Counted from the stretch's first letter, positions 37,141-47,384 are shown. The stretch is DNA of 64,000 nucleotides from Gammaproteobacteria bacterium (GCA_013288135.1 JABDCL010000005.1:22585-86584); one strand, 5' to 3'. Numbers and translations: made by a program. Notes: a model not told the origin generated them from the sequence alone.

Positions 37141-38159
37141 AAACGGCTATTTTTAGTTTTTTAATTTCTGTATTGGCATTGGCAGTTAGTTTATTTCAAT
37201 TTGAAAAATTCCAAATTGCTAAGAATCAGTTTGAAAATCATCTAGAAACTTTAGATCGTCTTAATCCTAAAATAACAGAGCTTGAGCAAGCTGTTCAAAT
37301 ACTTAAAGGAACGCAAATACAAGCTGGACAACAGGGACAACAGATACAATTAGAACAGAGTTCAACAGATCCCTCACATGTTCAATCTCAGCCCGAGTCG
37401 CAGTCCCAGATTCAATCTCAACAAGCTCAAGCTCAGACTCAACTCCACCCACATTATAATCCACTCCCCGAAATTACCTCTTTAGTACACTCAAGTGTTA
37501 TGCAGTTAGAAGTTGCTGAGAATATTCAATCAGCCATAGCCTTGTTAAATTTAGCAGATAATATTATTGAGTTAAGCCATGATTCTAATCTTTTTATATT
37601 ACGAGAATCCATTGTTCGTGATAAAAAGATGTTAGAAGCATTCCAATTGCCGGATGTAGAGGGAATTTGGTTTAAAATAAGCATTTTATTAGAACAAGTT
37701 GATGCATTACCCTCGAAATTGATGAAAGCTGGATATCCGCAAACACAATCTCTAACACAAGCTGAGAACCAACAAGCTACTGCATTAGAAACAAAACCAG
37801 AAACAAATAAAATGTGGCAAGCAATTAAGGATAGTTTGCATGAGTTTAAAGATTTAATAAAAATTCAGCGGCATGATAAACCCATTGAGCCTTTGTTATC
37901 GAAAGAAGAGTCCATTCTTGCAAAGGAGCATTTAAAACTTTTATTAGAGCAAATCCGATGGGCCGCTTTGCATAAACAATCTAAAATTTATGAAAGTTCC
38001 ATTCAGGAAACCCAAAAGTGGTTAGAAAGTTATTTTGAGATTAGTGATCCCAAAGTTCAACAGTTCCAAAAAACGTTATCGGAATTATCTATCATGACTT
38101 TAAAACCCAATTTCCCAGTTTTAAGTACTTTGCAACAAATACAAACATTAAGGCAATAA
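37134..38159 (+). CDS. hemX: HemX, uroporphyrinogen-III C-methyltransferase-like membrane protein
   Basis: A 341-residue protein with one N-terminal membrane helix (FSFLISVLALAVSLFQF), then a coiled-coil and a Gln-rich linker (residues about 60-105, alternating Q, S, A). The C-terminal HemX domain reads LLSKEESILAKEHLKLLLEQIRWAALH and YFEISDPKVQQFQKTLSEL. HemX proteins lack the methyltransferase domain despite old annotations; their role is unclear. It is coupled to hemD and ends one base before hemY. Confidence 0.92.
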   Translation: MVKTAIFSFLISVLALAVSLFQFEKFQIAKNQFENHLETLDRLNPKITELEQAVQILKGTQIQAGQQGQQIQLEQSSTDPSHVQSQPESQSQIQSQQAQAQTQLHPHYNPLPEITSLVHSSVMQLEVAENIQSAIALLNLADNIIELSHDSNLFILRESIVRDKKMLEAFQLPDVEGIWFKISILLEQVDALPSKLMKAGYPQTQSLTQAENQQATALETKPETNKMWQAIKDSLHEFKDLIKIQRHDKPIEPLLSKEESILAKEHLKLLLEQIRWAALHKQSKIYESSIQETQKWLESYFEISDPKVQQFQKTLSELSIMTLKPNFPVLSTLQQIQTLRQ

Positions 38160-38160
38160 A

Positions 38161-39336
38161 ATGATGAGGTTATGGACATTTCTTTTTGTATTAATACTGG
38201 CTACCGGAGTAGGGATTTTACTTCGCCAAGATCCAGGGTATGCTCTTTTTGCTTATGGGGATTGGACTGTAGAAATGCCATTATGGTTAGCAGTTACTAT
38301 ATTACTTTTGGTGGTGATCATAGCGCTTGTGGGCTATTCTTTACTGAATTTGATTTTAACTGGTTTTAGTGGAATAAAAAATTGGTGGCATCAACGTCAG
38401 CAAACAAATGCAAGATTAAAAACTACGCAAGGCTTGCTTCAGCTAGCAGAAGGTCATTGGCGAAAAGCGGAAAAAGATTTGATTAAAAGCGCCAGTATGA
38501 GTGATACGCCGTTGATAAATTATCTTTCTGCTGCAAAAGCCGCTGAGGGTGTAGGTTCAACAGAACGAAGAGATGAATATTTGCGTTTGGCTGTTAATTC
38601 TAGTGAGGGATCAGAGGTTGCTGTTCGTTTAACTCAAGCGCAGTTACAATTTGAACAAGGCCAACTTGCGCAAAGCGTTGCGACTCTACGTCAATTACAG
38701 GAAAAAGCGCCTAAAAATATTCAGGTGATAAAATTATTGTGCACAGTGTATGAGGCCTTAGAAGATTATCAATCATTAATAACTTTATTACCATTGATTC
38801 GTAAAGAAAAAATATTAAAACCAGAAGTTATGGATAATTTAGAAATAAAAATTTATAAAGCTTTATTACCAAAAAAATTGCAACAGGGAATAGAACAAGT
38901 AATGCGTTTTTGGCAGTCTGCTCCCCGTTCCATTCAAACCGATCCAGCTCTTTTATTTTGTTATGCGGAAATTCTCATTAAACAATCGGCAGACAACGAA
39001 GCTGAGAATGTATTACGAACAGCCCTAAAAAAAGGGTTAAATGATCGATTAATATATCTTTATGGAGTAGCCAACAGTAGCCCGAAAAAACAATTAGCTT
39101 TTGCAGAATCTTTTTGTAGGCAAGCGTCACAGAATGCAACTTTATTGCTTACATTAGGAAGATTATGTCTTCGTAATCAATTATGGGGTAAAGCACGTGA
39201 TTATCTAGAGAGAAGTGTGTTGTTAAATCCCTCGCCCGAAGGATATCAAGAATTAGGTAAGGTGTATGATCAATTGGGTAAGGAAAAAGAACGAGATGAG
39301 TGCTATAAGAAGGGGTTGTTGTGTGCCACAGAGTAA
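38161..39336 (+). CDS. hemY: HemY, heme-operon membrane TPR protein
   Basis: A 391-residue inner-membrane protein unrelated to HemY protoporphyrinogen oxidase of Gram-positives. Two membrane helices (FLFVLILATGVGILL and WLAVTILLLVVIIALVGYSLLNL) flank the conserved LLRQDPGYALFAYGDWTVEMPLW. TPR-like repeats follow (GHWRKAEKDLIKSAS; PEGYQELGKVYDQLGKEKERD). Its place after hemX is canonical. The role in tetrapyrrole metabolism is not well defined. Confidence 0.94.
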   Translation: MMRLWTFLFVLILATGVGILLRQDPGYALFAYGDWTVEMPLWLAVTILLLVVIIALVGYSLLNLILTGFSGIKNWWHQRQQTNARLKTTQGLLQLAEGHWRKAEKDLIKSASMSDTPLINYLSAAKAAEGVGSTERRDEYLRLAVNSSEGSEVAVRLTQAQLQFEQGQLAQSVATLRQLQEKAPKNIQVIKLLCTVYEALEDYQSLITLLPLIRKEKILKPEVMDNLEIKIYKALLPKKLQQGIEQVMRFWQSAPRSIQTDPALLFCYAEILIKQSADNEAENVLRTALKKGLNDRLIYLYGVANSSPKKQLAFAESFCRQASQNATLLLTLGRLCLRNQLWGKARDYLERSVLLNPSPEGYQELGKVYDQLGKEKERDECYKKGLLCATE

Positions 39337-39407
39337 AGTTTTTGGTGCAAATCTTGACCTTATCTTATCCCCCATCCCTGCCTTTTGTTTTATTTAATTT
39401 TAATAGA

Positions 39408-40649
39408 TTACAGAGGTGTTTGGATATGTCGATATGTTGATGATGTATAGCACAGAATGGCATAGCAGACAGCCGCAATTGCAGCATAACTGAATATGAT
39501 CACGGCGACAGGCACTATCGTGCCGTCAAAGAATATCTCAGATAAGATCACAAGCCCGGAAGCGAGAGATTGTCTAATGGCTGTCATTATTGCCATCGCA
39601 GTCCCATTCATTTCGGGGAATACCGATAAAGCTTTCATGCCAAATGTGCCTGACATCATAGCGCCACCAGCTGCAATAAAAGCCATAGAGAGACAGATGA
39701 TATTGATATTGGTTTGATCAATTTGACTGATACAAAAAAGACCAATGGAGCCGATCAATGCGAGTATTCCACCTAGATTTTTAGTGTAATCAAGACCTTT
39801 TTTTCCAATCATTTTTATGGATAATAATGAAAATACAATAAAAGTGGTCATGGTTGAAGCCTGATAATAACTGAATTCTTTCAGATCCATACCAAAATGA
39901 TTAATTAAAATCACCGAGAGACTGGCGATATACACAACAATAGCGGTGAAAGGAAAATTGACGATTAAGCCATAACACATAAATTTAAAACTTTTTAATA
40001 ATTTTATATAATCTTTACCGATGGCAGCCAAATGAAAGGATCTTCTTTTATTCTTTGGTAATGTTTCTTCAATAAACAGGAGTGTGCCAAGAAAAGATAC
40101 GGTAGCTAATGCTAAAATAACAATAAAATTTGCACGCCAATTAAAGATTTGGCTTATCCAGGCGCCGACAATCGGTGCACCAGCCATAGAAGCTGCAATG
40201 ACACTGTTGATCATGCCAATCAATTGTCCTGCTTTTTCTGCAGCGTATTTATCCAGAAAAGTCGCAACGCCGACAACCATTGGCACGGATGCTGCAATAC
40301 CTTGTAGCAATCGCCAAAAGAGCATAATGTAAAAATCACTGGTGTAAACGCACCCTGCACTGCTGATAACGAATAACAGTAATCCACCCAGTAATACTTT
40401 TTTTCTGCCGAAACTATCGGATAAGGGTCCTGTGACAAGACCTGCAAGACAGAGCCCCGCAAAGTTAATACTTAAGATAAGTTGGATTTGGTTTTCAGCA
40501 ACACCAAAATAATTAATCATTTGTGGAAATGCGGGTACATACATATCTGCTTCAGCACACAGTGTTATATACATAATTGTGATAAGGGAAATTGAAGCAA
40601 AATCAACAATTTTGTTTGAAAGCTTGCTGCAGAGGGGTTTTTCTAGCAT
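39408..40649 (-). CDS. MFS transporter, second Bcr/CflA-type exporter
   Basis: A 413-residue, roughly twelve-helix exporter. EADMYVPAFPQMINYFGV in helix 1, the motif A loop TGPLSDSFGRKKVLLGG and FWRLLQGIAASVPMVVGVATFLD place it in the same drug/proton antiporter family as the gene at 8452, from which it is clearly diverged. The substrate is unknown. It is convergent with hemY and divergent from the small gene at 40700. Confidence 0.88.
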   Translation of the reverse strand: MLEKPLCSKLSNKIVDFASISLITIMYITLCAEADMYVPAFPQMINYFGVAENQIQLILSINFAGLCLAGLVTGPLSDSFGRKKVLLGGLLLFVISSAGCVYTSDFYIMLFWRLLQGIAASVPMVVGVATFLDKYAAEKAGQLIGMINSVIAASMAGAPIVGAWISQIFNWRANFIVILALATVSFLGTLLFIEETLPKNKRRSFHLAAIGKDYIKLLKSFKFMCYGLIVNFPFTAIVVYIASLSVILINHFGMDLKEFSYYQASTMTTFIVFSLLSIKMIGKKGLDYTKNLGGILALIGSIGLFCISQIDQTNINIICLSMAFIAAGGAMMSGTFGMKALSVFPEMNGTAMAIMTAIRQSLASGLVILSEIFFDGTIVPVAVIIFSYAAIAAVCYAILCYTSSTYRHIQTPL

Positions 40650-40699
40650 ACGTTTCCTATATTTTTACAGTAGTGTATTATGATAGCTGATCCAAATTT

Positions 40700-40921
40700 A
40701 TGTTGGAACACTCTGAAATAAAAAAGGTATTTGATGCAATGGCTAAATGTAGAGAGCTTTCTGCTAAAGATCGAGATTTGCTTTTAAATTTTTTGCAAAA
40801 CTCGCCAGAACCTAATGAAGTTTTAAAGACGGCTTATGATAAAGTGACTGCCATGTATCAATTGGATGATCATGGTCAAACGTTTTATAACGTGGATCCT
40901 AGTATGGTTAAAAAGAAGTAA
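40700..40921 (+). CDS. Small protein of unknown function
   Basis: Not recognised. The 73-residue protein is mostly helical and charged, with no membrane helix or signal. LSAKDRDLLLNFLQN in the middle and KKK at the end are its only notable features. It starts with ATG without an evident ribosome site and ends six bases before the amidotransferase-like gene, suggesting one operon. The tight spacing and normal codon use argue that it is real. Confidence 0.6.
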   Translation: MLEHSEIKKVFDAMAKCRELSAKDRDLLLNFLQNSPEPNEVLKTAYDKVTAMYQLDDHGQTFYNVDPSMVKKK

Positions 40922-40927
40922 TCTCTT

Positions 40928-41650
40928 ATGAATACAGTAACCATCGCATTAATAGGAGACTACAACGAAAGCGTTGTTGCTCACATCTGCATTCCAAAAG
41001 TATTAGAAAGTTCATGCAAGGCCTTAGGGTTAACATCAGGAATTGACATTAATTGGGAATGGATAAAAACCTCAGATATTCACAATCCTGAAACTTCCCT
41101 TTCCAAGTTTTCAGCACTTTGGATTACCCCAGGAAGTCCTTACGAAAATATGGAAGGGGTGTTGAAAGCTATTCGCTTTGCTCGAGAAACCCAGCGATAT
41201 TTTCTTGGTACTTGCGGTGGTTTTCAACATGCATTAATTGAAATTGCGCGCACTATTTGCAAAGAACAAGACGCAGATCATGCCGAAACCAATCCAAATG
41301 GTTCTAATCTGGTAGTTTTACCGCTTTCTTGCTCTTTGGTTGGAAAAAAGGGAGAGATTTCATTTATACCCGAAAGTTATTTGGATAGAATTTTTAAAGG
41401 ACAATCTGTAATAGAGAATTTTAATTGCAATTATGGAATCAATGCAGAATGGCGAGGCAAATTGGAAGCAGCTGGTCTTAAATTTTCAGGATTTGATGTT
41501 GAAGGAAAAATTCGAGCATTTGAACTTCCTACACACCCTTTTTTCATTGGGACACTTTTTCAACCGGAACGATATGCACTTGAGGAAAAAGAGCATCCTT
41601 TAATTACTGCCTTTGTTAAGGAATGCATGTCAAGAAAAATGACTAGTTAG
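40928..41650 (+). CDS. CTP synthase C-terminal-region-related amidotransferase-like protein
   Basis: A 240-residue class-I glutamine-amidotransferase fold related to the CTP synthase glutaminase half, without the synthetase half. The nucleophile elbow FLGTCGGFQHALIEIA has Cys near residue 95. At the position of the usual His-Pro-Glu it reads GTLFQPERYAL (near residue 211), so the catalytic His is Gln. HAETN, LSCSLVG and ELPTHPFFIGT are family blocks. I recall a CTP-synthase-related (seleno)protein family with the same FQPER wording, so this is probably a family trait and not a local defect. Function unknown. Confidence 0.85.
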   Translation: MNTVTIALIGDYNESVVAHICIPKVLESSCKALGLTSGIDINWEWIKTSDIHNPETSLSKFSALWITPGSPYENMEGVLKAIRFARETQRYFLGTCGGFQHALIEIARTICKEQDADHAETNPNGSNLVVLPLSCSLVGKKGEISFIPESYLDRIFKGQSVIENFNCNYGINAEWRGKLEAAGLKFSGFDVEGKIRAFELPTHPFFIGTLFQPERYALEEKEHPLITAFVKECMSRKMTS

Positions 41651-42543
41651 TTGTTACAGGTAATCGGTATTTCTAGTAGTTCTACCCACCGTTCTTCCCA
41701 GCCTTGATGATGAGTGACATTTTTTAGAACAGTTCTTTTAGCACACTGTGTGTTTGTATTTGCTTTTGAAGTTTGCTTGGATATTTCTATTTCATTGATA
41801 AAATTTTGTGATAAGAATAGAGGTACTATAGGATCTTTATCTCCGACAAAATGATGTTGAGGAATATGTGCAATTTTTTGTATAACTTCTTTTGGATTTA
41901 AAGATTGGGTTAAGGGAGTGGTTTTGTGATAACGACTCAATTCTGCGTGATCTAAATCACCAGCAACAGTTCTAATGCTTGCAATATCCTGTCTTCTTCC
42001 GGCAATTAAAATTGCAACGGCAGCTCCCCCTGAAAATCCCACCAAGTGAATTTTTTTGGCTTTCGTTTTTTGTTTTAGATGTTCAACAGCTTCGTTCATG
42101 GCAGAGATCACGGTTTCAGAAAATCGCGCAGTGGTCCAATAGTCAGGGTGACATTGTGTGTCTAATATGGGATCAGTATATTGGCAGGGTCTTGCAAGGT
42201 ATACCACGTTTGGGTTCGGATCTAAAACAGCAAGTTTTAAAGCCAAAGGATTATGAGGCGTAGGATCATTGGATATTTGATAACGATTGATCCAAGCATG
42301 TCCATCGCCTTCAATATAAATTGTTAAGGGTGATTTTAAAGGACCTTGCAAAGAAGTCTCTTGATGCAGATCTTTAGAATAAGAAGTTATGTTAAATGAC
42401 TTTGTTTTAATGATCGCATGAGTTAGTTTAGATTCTTTTCTTATGCGATCTGCATTTAACCTAGGATCTTCATGCTTAATCAAATGAGTGCAAGCTGATA
42501 ATCCAATTAGCAAAATAACAAAAAATAGCTTAATTTTGTGCAT
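41647..42543 (-). CDS. Lipoprotein alpha/beta hydrolase
   Basis: A 298-residue predicted lipoprotein: hydrophobic signal FFVILLIGLSAC with the lipobox LSAC. The hydrolase part has IYIEGDGHAWI (oxyanion region), the nucleophile in HLVGFSGGAAVAILIA, the Asp in VGDKDPIVPL and the His in THHQGWEERW. The paired cysteines in PCQYTDPILDTQC suggest a periplasmic disulfide. Substrate unknown. Its stop overlaps that of the convergent amidotransferase-like gene by four bases. Confidence 0.85.
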   Translation of the reverse strand: MHKIKLFFVILLIGLSACTHLIKHEDPRLNADRIRKESKLTHAIIKTKSFNITSYSKDLHQETSLQGPLKSPLTIYIEGDGHAWINRYQISNDPTPHNPLALKLAVLDPNPNVVYLARPCQYTDPILDTQCHPDYWTTARFSETVISAMNEAVEHLKQKTKAKKIHLVGFSGGAAVAILIAGRRQDIASIRTVAGDLDHAELSRYHKTTPLTQSLNPKEVIQKIAHIPQHHFVGDKDPIVPLFLSQNFINEIEISKQTSKANTNTQCAKRTVLKNVTHHQGWEERWVELLEIPITCNN

Positions 42544-42614
42544 TTGCCAATTCTAATCTATTTTTAAATAGGGGGCATCCCATCTGAAATTAGATCGTTG
42601 CTTTGGATTAACGC

Positions 42615-45600
42615 ATGATTATGAATAATCGAAAACTACTTTCCTTTATTTTTGTTAGTACAGCATTAACTTCTTTTCATGTTCATGCAGTCAATTATGT
42701 GATGCCTCCTAATACTTTGCCTACTCCTTTAACATTAAATACTGTTTCTGCCGATACTCTGACTGGTAACGCAGGTGGGTTATTACAATATAATGTTGCT
42801 GGGGGCGTTGCTGTTACCATGAACGCTGGCACCTCAATAACTCTTAATGGAGGAACAGGAGCTACTCTCGGAGGATCAATATTAGGAAGTGGAAATCCTG
42901 GTACTATTGCTGTTCGAATTCTGGGGGGCAATACAACTATCAATGTTAATGGTAGTGCAGATGCTGCTAACCCTGATTATGGAAGTATTAGCTCAACACG
43001 TGGAACTGCTATTGATACTGTAGGTTTTGTGGGGGATGGAAATCCAATCTCTCTTAATTTTAATGCAGGAACAGGAGCGGGTACTGCAGGGGGGGGTGTT
43101 AAGGGAGGAGTTGGGCAGTATGCTATAAATTTTTCCAATTTAACAACTTCTGTGCCAACCATTAATTTAAACACAGGAGCGACAGCGACTACATCAGCAG
43201 GGACAGCGTTTGCTAGCATAAATCTTCCTTCTGTTGCAAACTCATTTGTAAGTATTCTTGGTGCAGGTGTTACACTGGGGGGGCTCACGAAGGTTGCGGG
43301 AGGGGGAGGGACTGCTTCAGTCGCTATTCAAGGAAATTTAACAGGGGGAAATTTTAATAACGTCGATAATATTTCTGTACAAAACAATAGTACTTTTACA
43401 GCATCGACCGGCGCTATTAACGGATTTACCATATTCTCGGTTGATGTGGGCTCAACTGCTAAATTACAGACGAGTGTTACAGGTGCTCCAGGAGCAGGGA
43501 TTACCAATAATGGAACGCTTGAAGTTGCGACGGGGGGATCAACCACAGCAACGATCACAACGAATAGTGGTCTTTTGACTCTTTCGGGTGGAACAACGGG
43601 AAATCTTGCTGGAACAGGCACTAATGTCTTGACCATTACTGGAAATTATACAACAGGGGGGACCATCGGAGGATATCAAACCATCAATGTTAATGGAGGA
43701 ACTTTTGTAATCAATCAGGCTATTACAGGTAGCACCTCTTTTGCGAATAATAGTATTGTTACCATCAATAATGGGGGTAACTATGCAGGTGCCATGACAG
43801 GGGGTGCAAGTTCAACTTTAAATATCGATGTAACCGCAGGGAATACTTTTACAACACCAGGCGCGCTGACAGGTGTTAAACTGTTGAATGTTGTGAGTGG
43901 TGGATTAACCGTTAATCAGGCAGTCACCGGGTTTACCAACTTTACAATAGGTGGGGATGGTGCAACCTTATCTCCGGGGGGTAGTTTTTCAGGTTCGACA
44001 ATTGCTGTCAATAGCCCTTTAACAGTTGCAGCAGGCGTAACAGGCGGGATTGCGGCACCTATTTTAGGGAATAGTACTGCATCTTCTCAACTGGCATTGA
44101 ATGAGAATTTTTCAACTTCAAATACAATCAGCAATTTGACTACTTTAACATTAGCATTAGGTAAAACTCTAACAGTCGCTAATACGATTTCAGGCTTAAG
44201 CATTTTTAATAATTCAGGAACGACAGTGGTTAACAGTGGTGGAGGCTTAAGTGCAACCACTATTAATGGAGGAGCGCTCACACTGAATAGTGGGGGAACA
44301 TTAAGTGGTACGCTTGCGAGTCCCACAAATTTAACGATAACGGGAGGGACTGCAAACACAACGGTTAACAATGCAACTACCGTGGCCATCTCAGGAGGTA
44401 CATTGACGGGGCCTATTAATAACCCAACAAATTTCACTTTAAGTGGTGGTGCAGTGAATGGTAACGTAGCCAGTACTGGAGCCATCGGTCTTTCTGGAGG
44501 TAGTATTACAGGTAATATTACCGGAACTTCAAATATCACTATAACTGGACCTTTTACAACTGGTGGGACCATTGCAGCTAATGCGTTAGCAGTTAATGCC
44601 CCCGGCGTCTTTACAATTAATAGAGCAGTAACTTCAAGTACCTTTACCAATACCGGTTTAGTGATTGCTAGTAGCGGAGGCTCGGTTAGTTCCACCATTG
44701 ACAGTACAGGAGGGGGTAACATAACGGTTAATGGTGGAACCTTAAATGGCTCCGTTAACAATACCAATACCTTAACGCTTCAAAGTGGTGCAATCAATAA
44801 TGCCATTACCAATACAAACACATTGATCATGTCAGGTGGAACCGTAACAGGGGCCATTAATAATCCAACTACATTGACTATGTCCGCTGGAACGGTAACA
44901 GGGGCTATTAATAATCCAACTACATTTAACTTAAGTGGAGGTACAGTAAACGGCTCTGTAGCCAATGCAACAACCATTAACCTTTCGGGCGGAGGCATTT
45001 CAGGCAATATAACAGGGGCCCCCACTATTAATATCACGGGTACCTATGCAACAAATGGAACCATTGCCGCCAATATAGTTAACGTAAGTAGCACTGGGAT
45101 CCTCACTTTGAATAATGCACTGACAGCCTCTATTTTCAATTTAAATGGGGGTTCTGTTACCGGAAACCTTGGAAATATAGGCACCATTAACATTGCCAGT
45201 GGCAGTATTACAGGTAATATGACAACAACTACGACAAATATTAATATCACGGGTCCCTTTACAACAGGTGGAAATATTTTAGGTAATATTGCAGTCAGCA
45301 ACGCGAGCACATTCACAATCATTAATGCCCTAACACCAGCAAGCTTTAGTAATTTAGGTTCGACAATCATCAACAACGGAGGGTCAGTCAGCAGTGCTAT
45401 TACGGGAGCTGGAAATATAACAGTGAACAACGGTACCTTAAGCGGTCCCATCAGTAATACCAATGTGCTCACATTTAATGAAGGTGCAATCAACAATACC
45501 ATTACTGATGCAAACACGATTAACATGACAGGAGGAATCCTGACAGGAAATATTACGACAGCAAATCCCTTATCACCAGCAACTACCTTAAATCTGAGTG

Positions 45601-47384
45601 GAGGCGCTATCAATGGTAATGTTTTAGCGCAGACGATTAATGTGAGTGGAGGGAGTATTACAGGAGCTATTACAGGCAGTCCAAATGTTAATATCAATGA
45701 CGATTATACGACAGGAGGAACAATTTCTGCTAATCAAATAAACGTGAACAATTTCTCTGTGTTTACTGTGAATAATACAATTACACCAAATGTTCTGACC
45801 ATTGCGGAGGAAGCAACAACCATTTTAAATCAATCCAGTAGTGGTACCATTTCGAATAATGGAACCTTACTGTTAAATTCAGACATGACGGGTAGCATAC
45901 TCAATAATACTGGCACTATAACGAATATTCCGACAACCCGAAATATTGGAGGATCGTTTACACAGAATCCAGGAGGAACACTCGCTGTTGTAATACAAGA
46001 TAAAAGTGTCGGGGATTATGGACGACTTCTTGTTGCTGGTCCTGCAACTTTCAATGGGGCTCTTGAAGTTAATTTAGCAAACAATGGTGTGACCATTGCA
46101 AATGATGATCGATTTGATATTGTCACCGCGAATGGGGGATTAAATCCCAGTAATCCGACCATTCAGTTTCCTCAGTCCTTAGTATTAAGTTTTGCAAGAG
46201 ATACCAGTCCCAGTGTCCCAGTAGGGGTTTATAGATTAAAAGCGGTTCGTCAAAATTTTACAAGTATTGTTTCATCGTCTGTAGTGAATGGTGTGACAGG
46301 AGCATTGGATACACTCAGGACCTCAAACCCAAATTCTTTTATGTTGGGGGTACTAGAAACATTGGATACTGCTTCCACAACGGCTGTTTTAACCGAGGAG
46401 TTAAGGGAATTAGTGCCTGATGATAATGGTGCTACTACAACTCCGACAACTGTGGTCAATCATTTACCTTTAGAAAAAATAACTGCTCGTTTGAGTGCGA
46501 TGCGAGCGGGTGCTGATCTCTTAAGAACGGGCTATTCTGCAGGAGATTTAGCCAATGGTCGAGGATCGTACGGACCCTTCGCGTTTGGGAATAATATTAA
46601 TCAAAACGCTGAAAATGGGGTTCCAGGATATACCGCTTTGACTGGGGGAGGAGGTTTATTAGGAGATGTGCCCATTGGAGATATGTTTAAATTGGGTGCT
46701 GCAGTGAGTTATGCAGGAACCAAAGTGAAAGATAAGGGAACCATTTCCCCGACGACAACAAATATTACGAGTATTCAAGGCGCTTTGTATGGAACATTCG
46801 ATTATTGTTTATTCTTTATGGATGCAATTTATGGTATTGCCTACAACAACTATAAAACAACCCGCACAATACAATTTTTAGGTCTACAAGCCCAGTCTAA
46901 ATATACTGGCGTACAGAATTCAGGGAGGTTAAATGCTGGTCTAACAATACCCATTGTTAATATGGTGGAAGTCGCACCCATGGGAACTATTATTTACAAT
47001 CAGCTTACACAAAATCGACATACAGAAACGGGTGCTTTAGGTGTTAGTTTAAACATTCCCATGCGTAGAGTTACTTCCGTACAAGCAGGTTTGGGATTAC
47101 AAGTGACTGACGTAAGCCAAGCAGAAGATTTTCTACCTGAACTCCATGTTCTCTTTTTAAATCAACTTAAAAATCCGAATTTGGCAATTACTTCTAGTTT
47201 TACGGGCGGTGGCCCATCCTTTATTACGCAAGTGACAGCGCCGCCTAAAACAAGCATTAATGCGGGCATCAGTGCTACAGGTGTTATTATGCCTGGCGTT
47301 TTAGTATCCCTAGGATATGATTTTGAAGGTAAAAAGAATTATACCAGTCATTCAGCCTCTATCAGAGTTCGTGCAATATTTTAA
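42615..47384 (+). CDS. Large autotransporter (type V secreted surface protein)
   Basis: A 1,589-residue protein that secretes its own passenger. The signal peptide is near residues 3-26 (LLSFIFVSTALTSFHVHA). Residues about 30-1150 are Gly/Thr/Asn/Ser-rich beta-helix repeats of the type GGTVTGAINNPTTLT; a near-identical 51-bp-period repeat is at 44838-44926. A junction domain follows (AVVIQDKSVGDYGRLLVAG) and the C-terminal barrel covers about residues 1290-1589. That barrel has LPLEKITARLSAMRAGA at its start and ends SASIRVRAIF with the terminal Phe expected for BAM insertion. No protease motif is visible. An 8-G tract at 43089-43096 lies early in the gene. Adhesion is the likely role; this is inference. 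Confidence 0.93.
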   Translation: MIMNNRKLLSFIFVSTALTSFHVHAVNYVMPPNTLPTPLTLNTVSADTLTGNAGGLLQYNVAGGVAVTMNAGTSITLNGGTGATLGGSILGSGNPGTIAVRILGGNTTINVNGSADAANPDYGSISSTRGTAIDTVGFVGDGNPISLNFNAGTGAGTAGGGVKGGVGQYAINFSNLTTSVPTINLNTGATATTSAGTAFASINLPSVANSFVSILGAGVTLGGLTKVAGGGGTASVAIQGNLTGGNFNNVDNISVQNNSTFTASTGAINGFTIFSVDVGSTAKLQTSVTGAPGAGITNNGTLEVATGGSTTATITTNSGLLTLSGGTTGNLAGTGTNVLTITGNYTTGGTIGGYQTINVNGGTFVINQAITGSTSFANNSIVTINNGGNYAGAMTGGASSTLNIDVTAGNTFTTPGALTGVKLLNVVSGGLTVNQAVTGFTNFTIGGDGATLSPGGSFSGSTIAVNSPLTVAAGVTGGIAAPILGNSTASSQLALNENFSTSNTISNLTTLTLALGKTLTVANTISGLSIFNNSGTTVVNSGGGLSATTINGGALTLNSGGTLSGTLASPTNLTITGGTANTTVNNATTVAISGGTLTGPINNPTNFTLSGGAVNGNVASTGAIGLSGGSITGNITGTSNITITGPFTTGGTIAANALAVNAPGVFTINRAVTSSTFTNTGLVIASSGGSVSSTIDSTGGGNITVNGGTLNGSVNNTNTLTLQSGAINNAITNTNTLIMSGGTVTGAINNPTTLTMSAGTVTGAINNPTTFNLSGGTVNGSVANATTINLSGGGISGNITGAPTINITGTYATNGTIAANIVNVSSTGILTLNNALTASIFNLNGGSVTGNLGNIGTINIASGSITGNMTTTTTNINITGPFTTGGNILGNIAVSNASTFTIINALTPASFSNLGSTIINNGGSVSSAITGAGNITVNNGTLSGPISNTNVLTFNEGAINNTITDANTINMTGGILTGNITTANPLSPATTLNLSGGAINGNVLAQTINVSGGSITGAITGSPNVNINDDYTTGGTISANQINVNNFSVFTVNNTITPNVLTIAEEATTILNQSSSGTISNNGTLLLNSDMTGSILNNTGTITNIPTTRNIGGSFTQNPGGTLAVVIQDKSVGDYGRLLVAGPATFNGALEVNLANNGVTIANDDRFDIVTANGGLNPSNPTIQFPQSLVLSFARDTSPSVPVGVYRLKAVRQNFTSIVSSSVVNGVTGALDTLRTSNPNSFMLGVLETLDTASTTAVLTEELRELVPDDNGATTTPTTVVNHLPLEKITARLSAMRAGADLLRTGYSAGDLANGRGSYGPFAFGNNINQNAENGVPGYTALTGGGGLLGDVPIGDMFKLGAAVSYAGTKVKDKGTISPTTTNITSIQGALYGTFDYCLFFMDAIYGIAYNNYKTTRTIQFLGLQAQSKYTGVQNSGRLNAGLTIPIVNMVEVAPMGTIIYNQLTQNRHTETGALGVSLNIPMRRVTSVQAGLGLQVTDVSQAEDFLPELHVLFLNQLKNPNLAITSSFTGGGPSFITQVTAPPKTSINAGISATGVIMPGVLVSLGYDFEGKKNYTSHSASIRVRAIF

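Noticed and set aside
42695..46459. Several long minus-strand reading frames across the autotransporter gene
   Set aside because: They are Val/Pro-rich translations of the opposite strand of a Gly/Thr/Asn-repeat gene, with no family features or ribosome sites.
42838..47000. CRISPR-like repetition in the autotransporter region
   Set aside because: The repeats are coding, degenerate and in phase with codons; there are no constant repeats with unique spacers and no cas genes.
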